From positions 2,728,001 to 2,792,000 of the forward strand of contig NZ_CP083582.1 of assembly GCF_020091585.1 (NCBI RefSeq): 64,000 bases of DNA, read 5' to 3'. Shown piece by piece: positions 37,555 to 46,426 of this stretch (position 1 is the first letter of the stretch; each line of letters opens with the position of its first letter). A model generated the notes under the pieces. That model saw only the letters and a list, made by a program, of their open reading frames with translations, had not been told where the DNA came from and did not search any database. Source of the stretch: Kovacikia minuta CCNUW1. Lineage in GTDB: Bacteria; Cyanobacteriota; Cyanobacteriia; Leptolyngbyales; Leptolyngbyaceae. Position numbers and translations under genes: made by a program.

Positions 37555-38007
37555 ATGACTTCAACAGAAGAACAAAACTTGGCGATCGCCCGTATCTTTA
37601 TTGAGCAGTTTTTGGGCAAAGGGGATATGACCGTAGCGGCAGATGTGCTGGATGAAAATGTACAGGCAATCACTGGGTTAAAGCCAGATGGCCCCATCGA
37701 CGGACGTGAAGCTTACAAGCAAGTGTTTAGTGCCTTTTTCGATGCTTTTCCTCCCCTTCCAGGCTTCGAGATGATGATTGAAGATATGTTTGCAGCAGGC
37801 GATCGGGTGGTCGTTCGGTTTCGATCGGTACAAAAACATGCCAAAGAGTTTTTTGGTGTTCCTGCTACAAATCGGGATATCACGTTTATTGAAACTCATG
37901 TCATGCGGCTACGAGAGGGTAAGATTGTGGAGAATGTAGTCAGTGCGACCAATCTGGAGTTTGAAATGTTAATGGCTCCGGTTTTAACACCGCTCATTCT
38001 TAAGTAA
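37555..38007 (+). CDS. SnoaL-like / NTF2-fold polyketide-cyclase family protein
   Basis: 150 residues. FIEQFLGKGDMTVAADVLDENVQAITGLKPDGPIDGREAYKQVFSAFFDAFPPLPGFEMMIEDMFAAGDRVVVRFRSVQKH is the typical NTF2-like cone fold of SnoaL and ester-cyclase proteins. Many are small-molecule isomerases or binding proteins. It follows an SDR gene and may act on the same metabolite. Confidence 0.85.
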   Translation: MTSTEEQNLAIARIFIEQFLGKGDMTVAADVLDENVQAITGLKPDGPIDGREAYKQVFSAFFDAFPPLPGFEMMIEDMFAAGDRVVVRFRSVQKHAKEFFGVPATNRDITFIETHVMRLREGKIVENVVSATNLEFEMLMAPVLTPLILK

Positions 38008-38009
38008 AG

Positions 38010-38117
38010 CTATGGAAGAATGGCACTGACTTAAGGGATTTTAGATCCCCGGATTCTTGAAGAATCCGGGGATCTGGACGCCTAGTTTTTGCTTATTTCA
38101 GTGCCATTCAGCTATAG
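38010..38117. repeat. MITE-like hairpin element
   Basis: Terminal arms CTATGGAAGAATGGCACTGA and TCAGTGCCATTCAGCTATAG enclose a strong central hairpin GATCCCCGGATTC / GAATCCGGGGATC. The 108-bp element lies just after the SnoaL-like stop codon, where its hairpin may also serve as a terminator. Confidence 0.75.
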
Positions 38118-38185
38118 AAGGTTATGCTGCCAAGAACTTGCAGTGTGAGATTGACAAACAGGAAATCCGCGTTATGATTGAATTG

Positions 38186-38198
38186 TTCAATAATTGAA
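38186..38198. promoter_or_regulatory. Palindromic MarR-type operator
   Basis: TTCAATAATTGAA is a perfect 13-bp palindrome about 28 bp ahead of the MarR gene start. MarR proteins typically bind A+T-rich palindromes with TTGAA/TTCAA arms in their own promoters. Confidence 0.6.
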
Positions 38199-38225
38199 TA
38201 TTTCAGTTCAGAGAAGTGATGTGAT

Positions 38226-38675
38226 GTGAGTAAAGCAGATGAGCTAACGAAATACATTGCTGTCCTTGCTGACCTTTTCGAGGTAGCTCAAGAAAGTTCA
38301 GGTGAAGCGGTCAACCTCAACAAACAAGAATGTCGTGTCATTAATGTCGTTGGGCAGTTCCAACCGCTTATGATGCGCGAGATTGCCGAAAGAGCAAAAC
38401 TCAGTATCACTAATACGACTGGGATTGTAGATAAGTTAGTCAAAAGGAAGTGTCTGCGCCGCGATCGCTCTGACGAAGATAGGCGAATCGTTAGAATTCG
38501 TCTTACATCTGAAGGAGAGGAAATTTATGCAATGGAGGTTGAGAACTACAGAAAGGTCAGCCGAGCCATTCTGGATAGTTTAGACGAATCGGAGCAACAG
38601 GAGATGTTGCGGATGATGCGGCAAGTAGCAGTGCATCTTAATCAACAGAAAGCCGAACTGCTGAAGAATTTATAG
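38226..38675 (+). CDS. MarR-family regulator
   Basis: 149 residues with the winged-helix core ECRVINVVGQFQPLMMREIAERAKLSITNTTGIVDKLVKRKCLRRDRSDEDRRIVRIRLTSEGEEIY. The D-x-R-x3-R wing motif is the MarR hallmark. The start is GTG 38226. A palindrome lies just upstream. The following SDR gene is co-directional, 95 bp away, and may be its target. Confidence 0.9.
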   Translation: MSKADELTKYIAVLADLFEVAQESSGEAVNLNKQECRVINVVGQFQPLMMREIAERAKLSITNTTGIVDKLVKRKCLRRDRSDEDRRIVRIRLTSEGEEIYAMEVENYRKVSRAILDSLDESEQQEMLRMMRQVAVHLNQQKAELLKNL

Positions 38676-38770
38676 TCGTTATTTTTTTGACCATAAACTT
38701 CAAAAAATGAATCTTTCAAAATATGAATTTTCTGATCAGCCAATCAACCCATCAACACAGGAGAAAAGCG

Positions 38771-39553
38771 ATGCACTATGTTGGAAAAACTGCTCTGATC
38801 ACTGGCGCATCCAGTGGCATTGGAGAATCATTTGCTTATGAATTAGCAAGCCGAAAAATGAACCTTGTGCTTGTAGCACGCTCAGAAGACAAGTTACAGG
38901 CTCTCGCATCCCAACTTCGCGATCGCTACAGCGTGAGTGTCGAAGTTATTACAGCCGATCTCAGTCGTGAAGGAGAAGGTTCACGGATTTATAACGAAGC
39001 GCAAGCAAGACAATTGCATGTTGATATGCTGATCAATAACGCTGGCTTCAGCACTCATGGAGCATTCGAGTCAATCCTGCCAGATAAAGACCATCAGCAA
39101 GTCATGCTCAACGTTGTTTCTGTGGTTGATTTAACTCATGCGTTCATTCCAGACATGTTGGCAAAGGGTGAAGGTAGCATTATCAATATTGGTTCAACGA
39201 CAAGTTTCTACCCACTCCCTCGTCAAGCCGTGTACGCAGCCACTAAAGCCTTTGTCCTGTCGTTTAGCGAAGCATTGTGGATTGAGTATCGAAAACGAGG
39301 AATTAAAGTGCTGGCTTTGTGTCCAGGTGCAACAAACACAGATTTCTTTAATGCAATGGGACGTGACGTTGTCGCTGGGAAGCATTCTCCACAGCAAGTC
39401 GTTCGCGTTGGACTATCAGCTTTGGAACATCATCAGCATTATGTCATTCCCGGTTTCAAAAACTCGTTTGAGTCGAATATTTTGCCGCGCTTACTGCCGC
39501 GTGCTGTGATGGCAACCCTCGTTGGCAGTATCAGTCAACGTGCTTTTAAGTAA
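38771..39553 (+). CDS. Short-chain dehydrogenase/reductase (DltE/YqjQ-like)
   Basis: 260 residues from MHYVGKTALITGASSGIGESFAYELA. TGASSGIG cofactor motif, NNAGF, Ser in INIGSTTSFYPL, YAATKAFVLSFSEAL with Tyr-x-x-x-Lys, then CPGATNTDFF. ATG 38771 is chosen because CAGGAG precedes it; the frame opens 48 bp earlier. The C-terminal RLLPRAVMATLVGSI resembles membrane-associated SDRs. Substrate unknown. Confidence 0.92.
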   Translation: MHYVGKTALITGASSGIGESFAYELASRKMNLVLVARSEDKLQALASQLRDRYSVSVEVITADLSREGEGSRIYNEAQARQLHVDMLINNAGFSTHGAFESILPDKDHQQVMLNVVSVVDLTHAFIPDMLAKGEGSIINIGSTTSFYPLPRQAVYAATKAFVLSFSEALWIEYRKRGIKVLALCPGATNTDFFNAMGRDVVAGKHSPQQVVRVGLSALEHHQHYVIPGFKNSFESNILPRLLPRAVMATLVGSISQRAFK

Positions 39554-39706
39554 AAACTGACAAAGACACCATAGCAGCCTGCTAATGAGATGACTGCGAT
39601 CGCCCTGTCGCTGACGTGTTACATCAGGCGTTTGAGCAATTGCATCTGCCGAAGTCAGTACCATTGCCAAGCCAAATCCCAACAGTTTTCCAAGCGTAAA
39701 CTGCAT
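39491..39706 (-). CDS. Small putative secreted protein, possibly a 5' gene fragment
   Basis: 71 residues. MQFTLGKLLGFGLAMVLTSADAIAQTPDV has a good signal peptide with an AIA-type cleavage site, and AGGAGAATT sits before the ATG. After residue 35 the sequence has no recognisable pattern and it overlaps the end of the SDR gene. I read it as the start of a secreted-protein gene that has lost its remainder. Confidence 0.45.
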   Translation of the reverse strand: MQFTLGKLLGFGLAMVLTSADAIAQTPDVTRQRQGDRSHLISRLLWCLCQFLLKSTLTDTANEGCHHSTRQ

Positions 39707-39832
39707 CTTCTAATTCTCCTAATTTGCGTGAAAATTGATTGATGAATATCGAGCGATCGCCCAAGACCCACTAATTCAAACACGAGTAGATCAGCAGCCA
39801 GTTAGAATGACTACTTCCCAGGCGATTCAAGT

Positions 39833-39868
39833 CTTTCTATAGTGAGTGACTTAACTCACTATAGAAAG
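39833..39868. promoter_or_regulatory. Perfect 15-bp inverted repeat upstream of TetR
   Basis: CTTTCTATAGTGAGT and ACTCACTATAGAAAG are separated by GACTTA. It lies about 97 bp before the TetR gene at 39965. It may be an operator or a bidirectional transcription terminator, though no U-run follows. Confidence 0.6.
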
Positions 39869-39964
39869 TTTGCATATTCTGCTCGTTTTCGTCAAGGTAA
39901 GTTGATTGACTTAATTTATAGTTGGGATAGACATCACCTGAGTAGCCGTTAGGAGTTAAAGCCG

Positions 39965-40618
39965 ATGCCCATTGAGGAGTACCGCAAAAATGTTGCTGAA
40001 CAAAAGCGACAGGCAATTCTGGATGCGGCGATCGAAAACTTTCTGGCGATCGGTTATGAGCGCACCACGTTGGATATGGTGGCAAAGAGTGCAGGGGTTT
40101 CGACTGCAACGGTCTATAAGCATTTCTCCACCAAACGCGCCTTATTCGGCAGTATTATGGAGCGCATTTGGGAAACGGGGATCGATCTCTCTGATTCCGT
40201 TGGGCAAGGAACAGATTCAGTGGCGATTTTGACGGCGATCGGTCACGAATATGCTCAACTCTTACGGCAACCCCAGGTAGAAGCCCTGTTCCGGGTGATC
40301 ATTGCCGAAGCTCCACGCTTTCCTGAACTGGGAGAGGAATTGTACTATCGCGGTAAAGAGCCTTACTTAAAACGCCTCCACACCTATTTGCAAAAGGAAA
40401 GTGAACTCAAGCGATTTCACATTGAGGATATTCCCCTGGCAGCACGACAGTTTTTAGGGATGATTAATGATGTTATTTTTTGGCCTCGCTTTCTGGTGAT
40501 GAATTTAGAGATTTCAGAAGAGGAGGTTGAACACGTTGTGACGGAAGCTGTTCAAACGTTTCTAGCCCGCTATAAAAACAAACGGAAAATCGTAAAGAAT
40601 GCCTGCGTTGTTGACTAG
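39965..40618 (+). CDS. TetR-family regulator
   Basis: 217 residues. MPIEEYRKNVAEQKRQAILDAAIENFLAIGYERTTLDMVAKSAGVSTATVYKHFSTKRALFG is a TetR HTH, followed by an AefR-like C-terminal domain (TetR_C_14-type; RVIIAEAPRFPELGEELYYRG). That group often controls efflux pumps. It has its own palindrome upstream and no obvious partner gene. Confidence 0.92.
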   Translation: MPIEEYRKNVAEQKRQAILDAAIENFLAIGYERTTLDMVAKSAGVSTATVYKHFSTKRALFGSIMERIWETGIDLSDSVGQGTDSVAILTAIGHEYAQLLRQPQVEALFRVIIAEAPRFPELGEELYYRGKEPYLKRLHTYLQKESELKRFHIEDIPLAARQFLGMINDVIFWPRFLVMNLEISEEEVEHVVTEAVQTFLARYKNKRKIVKNACVVD

Positions 40619-40628
40619 AATATAATAC

Positions 40629-41756
40629 TTATGCTTCAAGTAGTCCATAAATCTTGATGGTTTGGTCTCCGTCATAACTCACAACCCACTCCCGATCGGA
40701 ACTGAGACAAATTGCTCGAATCGATGACGAGTTTTCTGACAACGTGCGAATCTCTTGATTAACCTCTAGATCCCAAAGAATAATTGCATTTGCGTCATTG
40801 CAATAAGCAAGCACTTTACCATCAGGAGTCATTGCTGTAGGTGGGCATCCTGGGAAAGAGCAAAGAATTTGATCTGTATTAAGATCCCAAACTTTGACTG
40901 ACTTGTCTCGAATCCCACTAACGATACAGCGTCCATCTGAGGTATTGGCGATCGCATCTGCAAACCAGTAGGGAGATGTTTCAAAGACATGAAGTAACTC
41001 TCCGGTTTGTAAGCTCCATAAGCGGTGAAGGTCAAGGCGATCGTTGTCTTGGCTAAGCAAGAGAGATGCATCTGGGCTAATCATCAGCGGCAAGGGACGG
41101 GATGTGTATCGGGTCGGTTTCCATTCAAGCAGGTGAATGAGTTGATCTGCCTGTAAATCCCATACTGCAATTCGTCCTAAAAATTCCGATCGCGCGTCAT
41201 GTTGATATCCTCCACCAGCGATGATTGAACCGTCGTAGCTAACAGTGAGCGAAGCAATATCGGCAGGTTGATCCTTTAATAAACGACCCCGACGTCGAGG
41301 TTGTATATCCCAATCTTCATGCACTGTGACGAAGGGTTGAAAGCTTGTAACGATAATTTGCCCATCTTGTCCAATGCCCAAATATTCATGGGTTATGTAC
41401 AAAGTATCTGTTAATTCACCTGTTCGTAGATTCCAAACATTGATGGTTGCGATGGCATATCCACTCTGTCCGCTATGGCAGTCACTTAGCAGTACTTTTT
41501 TATCTGTACTAATCACAAAATAGTTTGTTCCCCATCCGCGTCCTGCAATGGTGTGTAAAAGCTGCATTTGTGCATAGGGATAATTCCTCAATGCCTGCTC
41601 AGACGCTTCACTGTTCGTCTCTTGCAGTAGCCAACGAGCAGTCTCCCTAACCTGTCGGACTGGATCGCCTAAAGCCTGGATTATCAAATCAATGCCTTCA
41701 TCAGAGTCAAAGACATCTAAGAGAGCATCAATTTTTGGAGTTACGTCATTACTCAC
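40629..41756 (-). CDS. WD40-repeat protein with N-terminal HEAT-like segment
   Basis: 375 residues. A short N-terminal helical part (VFDSDEGIDLIIQALGDPVRQVRETARWLLQE) is HEAT-like. It is followed by about six WD-type blades (IAVWDLQADQLIHLLEW, SVKVWDLNTDQILCSFPG, IILWDLEVNQEIRTLSEN). Cyanobacteria carry many such beta-propeller proteins as scaffolds. A related but truncated protein lies at 44240-44718. No catalytic domain is seen. Confidence 0.85.
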   Translation of the reverse strand: MSNDVTPKIDALLDVFDSDEGIDLIIQALGDPVRQVRETARWLLQETNSEASEQALRNYPYAQMQLLHTIAGRGWGTNYFVISTDKKVLLSDCHSGQSGYAIATINVWNLRTGELTDTLYITHEYLGIGQDGQIIVTSFQPFVTVHEDWDIQPRRRGRLLKDQPADIASLTVSYDGSIIAGGGYQHDARSEFLGRIAVWDLQADQLIHLLEWKPTRYTSRPLPLMISPDASLLLSQDNDRLDLHRLWSLQTGELLHVFETSPYWFADAIANTSDGRCIVSGIRDKSVKVWDLNTDQILCSFPGCPPTAMTPDGKVLAYCNDANAIILWDLEVNQEIRTLSENSSSIRAICLSSDREWVVSYDGDQTIKIYGLLEA

Positions 41757-41894
41757 AGTTGATTTTCAGTTGTTTAGAGTAGATTGAATGCTTTAGGTGT
41801 AGAGAAATGAATAAGCACAGGCTGCATTGGGGAATCCTTACTCATAGGACCCAATGTTCCATTCCTCCTATCAGATAAACACATCAACGGATGA

Positions 41895-42551
41895 TTGACC
41901 AAAATGGTTGATACTTCTCCTGAGTTACCTGAAGGCTTTAGAATCCGCCGATTGCAGTTGACAGATCGCGATCGCTTACGTCTCTACATGATGCCTAATG
42001 ATCCTCGCTATGTATTGGCTGCTGTACCCATTAAAGCAATGATCATTCTCTACAAAATTGGGCACGGCACTGCTCTTGCGCTCATTCCTGGCATTGTACT
42101 TTATTTCGTAATAGTGGTTACGGTAGTCATTAGCGGTTTACCGATTAATTGGTTGTGGATCGGAATAAGTTGCTTCACCCTATTGGGGATTTGTATAAGG
42201 TTTGCCTTTACGCTTCGTGAGGATTGGCTTCAGTTTTGCTGGGTTGTGGAGCAACAAGAACGGTTTGTTGCCTACGGTGTATTACGCCCATACAGTGGTT
42301 ACTCAGTACTAGAATGGCTTCAGGTACATCCTAAATGGGCGCGTAGAGGGATCGGTTCAACATTGGTTAAAACAATGCTTGATCAATCTCCTAAGCCTGT
42401 CTATGTTGACAGTGCTGTTCGCGCCATGAAATTTTATACTCGCCTGGGTTTCCACAAAATTCACTTCAAAGAATTGTCGCCTGATGCCCAAAAACATTTC
42501 AGCTTAAGAGGAATTGCAACTTTACTGGTTTATGAAGAAATTCATGATTAG
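41895..42551 (+). CDS. GNAT acetyltransferase with membrane insertion
   Basis: 218 residues. After FRIRRLQLTDRDRLRLYM the protein has two strong hydrophobic helices (about 50-75 and 80-105). It then returns to a GNAT core: FVAYGVLRPYSGYSVLEWLQVHPKWARRGIGSTLVKTML with the acetyl-CoA motif RRGIGS, and VYVDSAVRAMKFYTRLGFHKI. The membrane hairpin lies between beta-1 and beta-2 of the GNAT fold. The target is unknown. The start is ambiguous between GTG/TTG codons and ATG 41904. Confidence 0.85.
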   Translation: MTKMVDTSPELPEGFRIRRLQLTDRDRLRLYMMPNDPRYVLAAVPIKAMIILYKIGHGTALALIPGIVLYFVIVVTVVISGLPINWLWIGISCFTLLGICIRFAFTLREDWLQFCWVVEQQERFVAYGVLRPYSGYSVLEWLQVHPKWARRGIGSTLVKTMLDQSPKPVYVDSAVRAMKFYTRLGFHKIHFKELSPDAQKHFSLRGIATLLVYEEIHD

Positions 42552-42597
42552 TCCGATCGTTCTTCCTTCAATAGACTAAATTATTGCTGAACTCCAT

Positions 42598-44082
42598 ATG
42601 TCTCCTGCCGATGCTTCCTCTCCTAATCCCTTATTTGCGATTCCACTCTTAAATCGTGCCAAAGATCAGTACGCGAAAGGACACTATGAAGCGGCGATCG
42701 CATCTTGTAATGAAGCTCTAGCATTCAATCCAAATTTGCAGACGATTTATAGCTGTCGGGGACGCTGTTATCTTGAGCTAAAAAATTATGATGCCGCATT
42801 AGCGGATCAGAACCACGCGATCGAATTACAACCAGATTCTGCCCAGGTATATTGCGATCGAGGACTCACGTACATCACGTTAGAACAGCCCCAAAATGCT
42901 TTTTCAGACTATAACCGGGCAGTGGAGTTGAAGCCCAATTTGATAGAAGCTCGTGTTGGTCGCAGTGCAGCTCAATTGCGACTCAAAGAGTATGAAAGTG
43001 TCCTTGCAGACTGTGATTATGTCTTAAAACGCAATCCAGAACTTCTCAGCGTTTATGAGATCAGAGCTGCGGCTCATCAGGGCATGGAAGACATTTCAGG
43101 CATGCTAAAGGACTTGAATTACAGCACGAATTTAAAACTGTTGACAGAGCGTCACAATGCTAAGGTCTGGATGTCTAAAGGGGCACTGCTCTCTAACGCT
43201 GGCGATTACGATGCTGCACTGAAACATCTGGATCACTCACTACAACTTGATCCAGCGCTAGCAGATGCCTGGATGTCTAGAGGCGTGGTAAAGGCTGCAC
43301 TAGAAGATTACCCCAATGCGTTAGAAGACTTAAATCATGCGCTGCAAATTGATGCGAATTCTGTAGATGCTTACTTAAATCGTGGAGTGGTTTATTTGCA
43401 GATGAAATTGTATCAAGAGGCAATTCAAGATTGCGATCGCGCCCTGCAACTCGATGAACATTCCTTAGAAGCTTATTCCCTGCGGAGCCAGGTCAATTTG
43501 GAATTGGGTTTGCACCAGGAGGTGATTCAAGATTGCGATCGCGCCCTAGAAATTAATTCTGAGTTAGCTCTTTTCTATTTCATCAAAGGGGCAGCTCTTT
43601 TATACATGGGTCAATATCGTTCTGCTCTTGGTGAGTTTTTAGAACAACACCGTTTAACACTTGAACCCTCTACTGGAAATTATTACAGAATTGCGCTCGT
43701 GCAATATTGGTTGAGGATGGATGATGATGCGATCGCCAATTTCGATCGCGTGATAGAACTCGAACCCCAATCGATTGCAGCTTACTATTATCGCGGCAAT
43801 CTTCGCTTGAGAATGGGCGATTCTCCTGAAGCGAGACAGCAGCAACGCGTGGTTGCCCTTCAGGATTTTCAACAGGCAAGAGCACTTGAAACAACGGATG
43901 GTAATCAGTTATTCCCTGACAATGAATATGCCTATTACATTCGAGGGGTTACCCGCGGTCGCATGGGGCAGCGAGAGGACGCAATTGCAGATTTGCAGCA
44001 AGCCCTTAACCTTTGTCAAACCCGTTTTAATCGTGCGTTTGTACAAGTGGTGAGAAACAGGTTAGATCAGATCAACCCATGA
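42598..44082 (+). CDS. Tetratricopeptide-repeat protein
   Basis: 494 residues almost wholly built of TPR units (for example AKGHYEAAIASCNEALAFNPNLQTIYSCRGRCYLELKNYDAALADQNHAIELQP). I count about twelve 34-residue repeats with the W/LG-Y-A-F-A-P consensus. No signal peptide, membrane helix or enzyme domain. It is a protein-interaction scaffold; the partner is unknown. Confidence 0.92.
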   Translation: MSPADASSPNPLFAIPLLNRAKDQYAKGHYEAAIASCNEALAFNPNLQTIYSCRGRCYLELKNYDAALADQNHAIELQPDSAQVYCDRGLTYITLEQPQNAFSDYNRAVELKPNLIEARVGRSAAQLRLKEYESVLADCDYVLKRNPELLSVYEIRAAAHQGMEDISGMLKDLNYSTNLKLLTERHNAKVWMSKGALLSNAGDYDAALKHLDHSLQLDPALADAWMSRGVVKAALEDYPNALEDLNHALQIDANSVDAYLNRGVVYLQMKLYQEAIQDCDRALQLDEHSLEAYSLRSQVNLELGLHQEVIQDCDRALEINSELALFYFIKGAALLYMGQYRSALGEFLEQHRLTLEPSTGNYYRIALVQYWLRMDDDAIANFDRVIELEPQSIAAYYYRGNLRLRMGDSPEARQQQRVVALQDFQQARALETTDGNQLFPDNEYAYYIRGVTRGRMGQREDAIADLQQALNLCQTRFNRAFVQVVRNRLDQINP

Positions 44083-44239
44083 AGGGTATGGTTCAGTTTT
44101 GAAAAAGAAACGGGAATGCTCAAACGGGTGAGCAAATTTGGGGATTGTCGAGACATTGGGTAGGGTGCGATCGCAGCAGCCACCGTCTCCTCTCATGCTG
44201 GAAGGGCTATGATCGATTTCTGATACCCATCGTTGCTAT

Positions 44240-44718
44240 ATGAGATCGCCTTTCTCAAACCACCCCGACTACGTCGGATTCCGACGTTTAGCGACGCTCA
44301 GTAGCCCGAATCTCAATCAAATTGCTCTCACTCCTGATGGCAAAACGATTGTCGGTCGAGAGGTGGATGGTAAAACCCTGCGATTTTGGGATGCAGACAC
44401 GGGGGCATTATTACGAACCTTCACAGCCGATGAATCGAGCCAACATATCAGCGTGGCGAAACATGGAAAAACCCTGATTGACCTTAAAAATGACGGAATG
44501 GTGAGCCTATGGAATTTAAGCACAGACCAGCCAATTTGTACGATCGACGGGCGAGATTTTGAGTTTTCCGATTGGGCACTGAGTTGGAATAGTCAATGGT
44601 TTGCAGGGCGTAACAATAATCTGGTAAAGGTTTGGCAGACTGAGACGGGCAATCTGGTTTATCAGTTTTCGCTCGTGCCCGACCTGCCGCATCAGCCTGA
44701 GGGCAAGTCCTACTATCC
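44240..44718 (+). pseudogene. WD40-repeat protein, truncated by an IS5-family element
   Basis: About 160 native residues (SPNLNQIALTPDGKTIVGREVDGKTLRFWDADTGALLRTF, then two further blades) end where the IS inverted repeat starts at 44719. The frame runs on only to 44746. The remaining blades are not found on the other side of the IS, so a deletion accompanied the insertion. It is related to the propeller gene at 40629. Confidence 0.75.
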
Positions 44719-44742
44719 TAAGAGAATGTTTGTAAAAGAGCG

Positions 44743-45171
44743 TTAAGCTGTTTTTTGTTTCCCCCTTCTGCGATTATTTTCTAATCGCCGCAGCATCAAC
44801 CGAATCATTGCGATATAGACCATCCCTTCATGATTTTCTGGCAACCGTTCATAATCTCGTGTCAATGCACGTCCATTTTCTAACCAGGCCCAAGTGCGTT
44901 CGACGATCCATCGCTGCGGTTGCACTGAAAACCCTTTTCCTTCCTGTTTGACCCCCTCAAACACCACGCCATACACCGCTTCAATATCAACCTCTAAATC
45001 CCCTTGATAGCCCTGGTCTGCCAAGATCTTTGCCAAGCGCCCATAGCGCTCCAAGACCCCAAACAACACCCAAGGGGCAGCTTTGACATCGGCTTGATGG
45101 GCAGATCCCACGTGACACTTGAGGATTAAACCAAGCACATCGACAACCCCCGTTCGCTTGCGTCCTTTCAC
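44743..45171 (-). CDS. IS5-family transposase, second frame (OrfB)
   Basis: 142 residues: VVDVLGLILKCHVGSAHQADVKAA, ILADQGYQGDLEVDIEAVYGVVFEGVKQ, then WIVERTWAWLENGRALTRDYERLPEN. The last contains the DDE glutamate region (Y-2-R-3-E type). It overlaps the upstream frame by 4 bp, consistent with programmed frameshifting, as known for IS427-type elements. Confidence 0.85.
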   Translation of the reverse strand: MKGRKRTGVVDVLGLILKCHVGSAHQADVKAAPWVLFGVLERYGRLAKILADQGYQGDLEVDIEAVYGVVFEGVKQEGKGFSVQPQRWIVERTWAWLENGRALTRDYERLPENHEGMVYIAMIRLMLRRLENNRRRGKQKTA

Positions 45172-45635
45172 CTTTTTGTAGCCGTCAATGCCAATTTCCT
45201 CCCCCCTTTTTCTCCCAGTCGCACAGACTGGCTATCGATGATCCCTAAACTCGGTTCTGCCGCTCGCCCTTCCAACTGCCGCACCTGCCCCACTAACGTC
45301 ACATTAATTGCCTCCCACACCCCTAGACGAACCCACAATCGAAAGTATCCATCCACGGTTTGCCACGCCGGAAAGTCTGCGGGTAGGTTACGCCATTTCA
45401 CCCCATTATCCTGACGGTAAAAAATCGCGTCTAACACTTCGCGTAAATCCACTTCCCGCAAGCCTCCAACTGGTTTATCCGGAGGCAGTAAAGGCTCAAT
45501 CCTTTGCCATTCCGCATCGGTTAAATCACTGCCGTAGGTTTTGAGTTTTCCCATTGTCCGTTCTGCCTCCTTCTCTGGTTCCCTCATAACTCCTTTGCCA
45601 GATTGATAACCTATTCTCGTAATCTTTATTTGCAA
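45168..45635 (-). CDS. IS5-family transposase, first frame (OrfA)
   Basis: The functional part begins near MGKLKTYGSDLTDAEWQRIEPLLPPDKPVGGLREVDLREVLDAIFYRQDNGVKWRNLPADFPAWQTV, the N-terminal domain of IS5/IS1031 transposases, and ends in LGIIDSQSVRLGEKGG with the first catalytic Asp. An upstream extension in the same frame is probably not translated. Confidence 0.85.
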   Translation of the reverse strand: MQIKITRIGYQSGKGVMREPEKEAERTMGKLKTYGSDLTDAEWQRIEPLLPPDKPVGGLREVDLREVLDAIFYRQDNGVKWRNLPADFPAWQTVDGYFRLWVRLGVWEAINVTLVGQVRQLEGRAAEPSLGIIDSQSVRLGEKGGRKLALTATKR

Positions 45636-45643
45636 ACATTCTC

Positions 45644-46006
45644 TTACTCGCTCAAGCGGATGGGAACAAGTTCACCTGCGATCGTTAGTCCTAACCACAT
45701 CGGTTGTTGCGGCTCAATGAGTTGATCCGTAATTGCACACCGTTCCTTCTGTTGCGCGATTGCTCTAAACGTCGCTCGAACATCTGACATTGATAACTGT
45801 GAGGAATGGGAAGAAAATCCCCTGTCCTCAACAGAATACGACTCTCCATTTGAGAGGCTACGCCAACTCACCTCATCCGACACCGCCTGTTGCTCCACAA
45901 ACAGCCAAAGGACTTCCCGAATCAGGGTTTGATAGCCCTGCTCTCTAGAAATCTCCCGCAATCGCTCTTTAAGTTCTGATTCCAGTCGGATACTTGTCAC
46001 CTGCAT
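45644..46006 (-). CDS. Ribbon-helix-helix-like hypothetical protein
   Basis: 120 residues from ATG 46006: MQVTSIRLESELKERLREISREQGYQTLIREVLWLFVEQQ has the strand-helix-helix pattern of RHH/CopG-type DNA-binding proteins. The rest is polar and unassigned (VRATFRAIAQQKERCAITDQLIEPQQPMWLGLTIAG). The frame opens 117 bp earlier, inside the A+T-rich promoter-like region, but the RHH begins at this Met. The last residues overlap the IS edge at 45646, so the native end may be altered. It could regulate the island next to it. Confidence 0.6.
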   Translation of the reverse strand: MQVTSIRLESELKERLREISREQGYQTLIREVLWLFVEQQAVSDEVSWRSLSNGESYSVEDRGFSSHSSQLSMSDVRATFRAIAQQKERCAITDQLIEPQQPMWLGLTIAGELVPIRLSE

Positions 46007-46084
46007 TTCGCGAAGTGCTACCTCGTTGACGTGTATCCATAACCGAACATCCTGAATTTCAATTAAGGGTGGACAATCTAGTAC

Positions 46085-46132
46085 TACAAGTGTAGTATGT
46101 AGACATCCAGAATTGTAATACAAATACTACAG
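46085..46132. promoter_or_regulatory. TGTAGTAT-type promoter/operator region
   Basis: On the minus strand 46132-46114 reads CTGTAGTATTTGTATTACA. A further TGTAGTATGT lies on the plus strand at 46091. The same pattern recurs before the tRNA array (47490) and before the kptA leader (57810). It lies upstream of the RHH gene. Confidence 0.5.
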
Positions 46133-46373
46133 CCTTCCATGATACGCATCCTCGCCACCTTAACCAGCGTCCATGTTCGACCCCAACATTGTTCGGGTAG
46201 AGCAGCGGCGCTGTTTGCGTTTGAGGGGACGTATCGGTTTGGCGGCGGTAAATCCGTTAGCGAAGGCATTGATAGCAATATCACCGGATGGCTCAATCCG
46301 GATCAACCCACTAGCAGCGGGAGGTGCAGGGCAACCCTGACACCGACATAGGGAAAGCCATAGCAACTTCCCC

Positions 46374-46413
46374 AACCCCTGCTCCTGGTCATCAGAGGCG
46401 GGGGTTATTTTTT
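46374..46413 (+). terminator. Rho-independent terminator/attenuator before the HNH gene
   Basis: AACCCCTGC and GGCGGGGGTT pair over 9 bp and are followed by ATTTTTT. The hairpin ends right at the ribosome-binding site of the HNH gene (GAGGAG, ATG 46427). It may end an upstream leader RNA (46141-46373, no ORF supported) or attenuate the HNH gene. Confidence 0.65.
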
Positions 46414-46426
46414 GAGGAGAAAACTC

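Larger units (their letters stand above)
44719..45646 (-). mobile_element. IS5-family insertion sequence (about 925 bp)
   Basis: Inverted repeats AGAGAATGTTTG and CAAACATTCTCT lie at 44721 and 45634-45645, each flanked by TA, the usual target duplication of the IS427/ISL2-like groups of IS5. Two overlapping minus-strand frames encode the transposase. The ends are intact, so the element may be recent. Confidence 0.85.
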
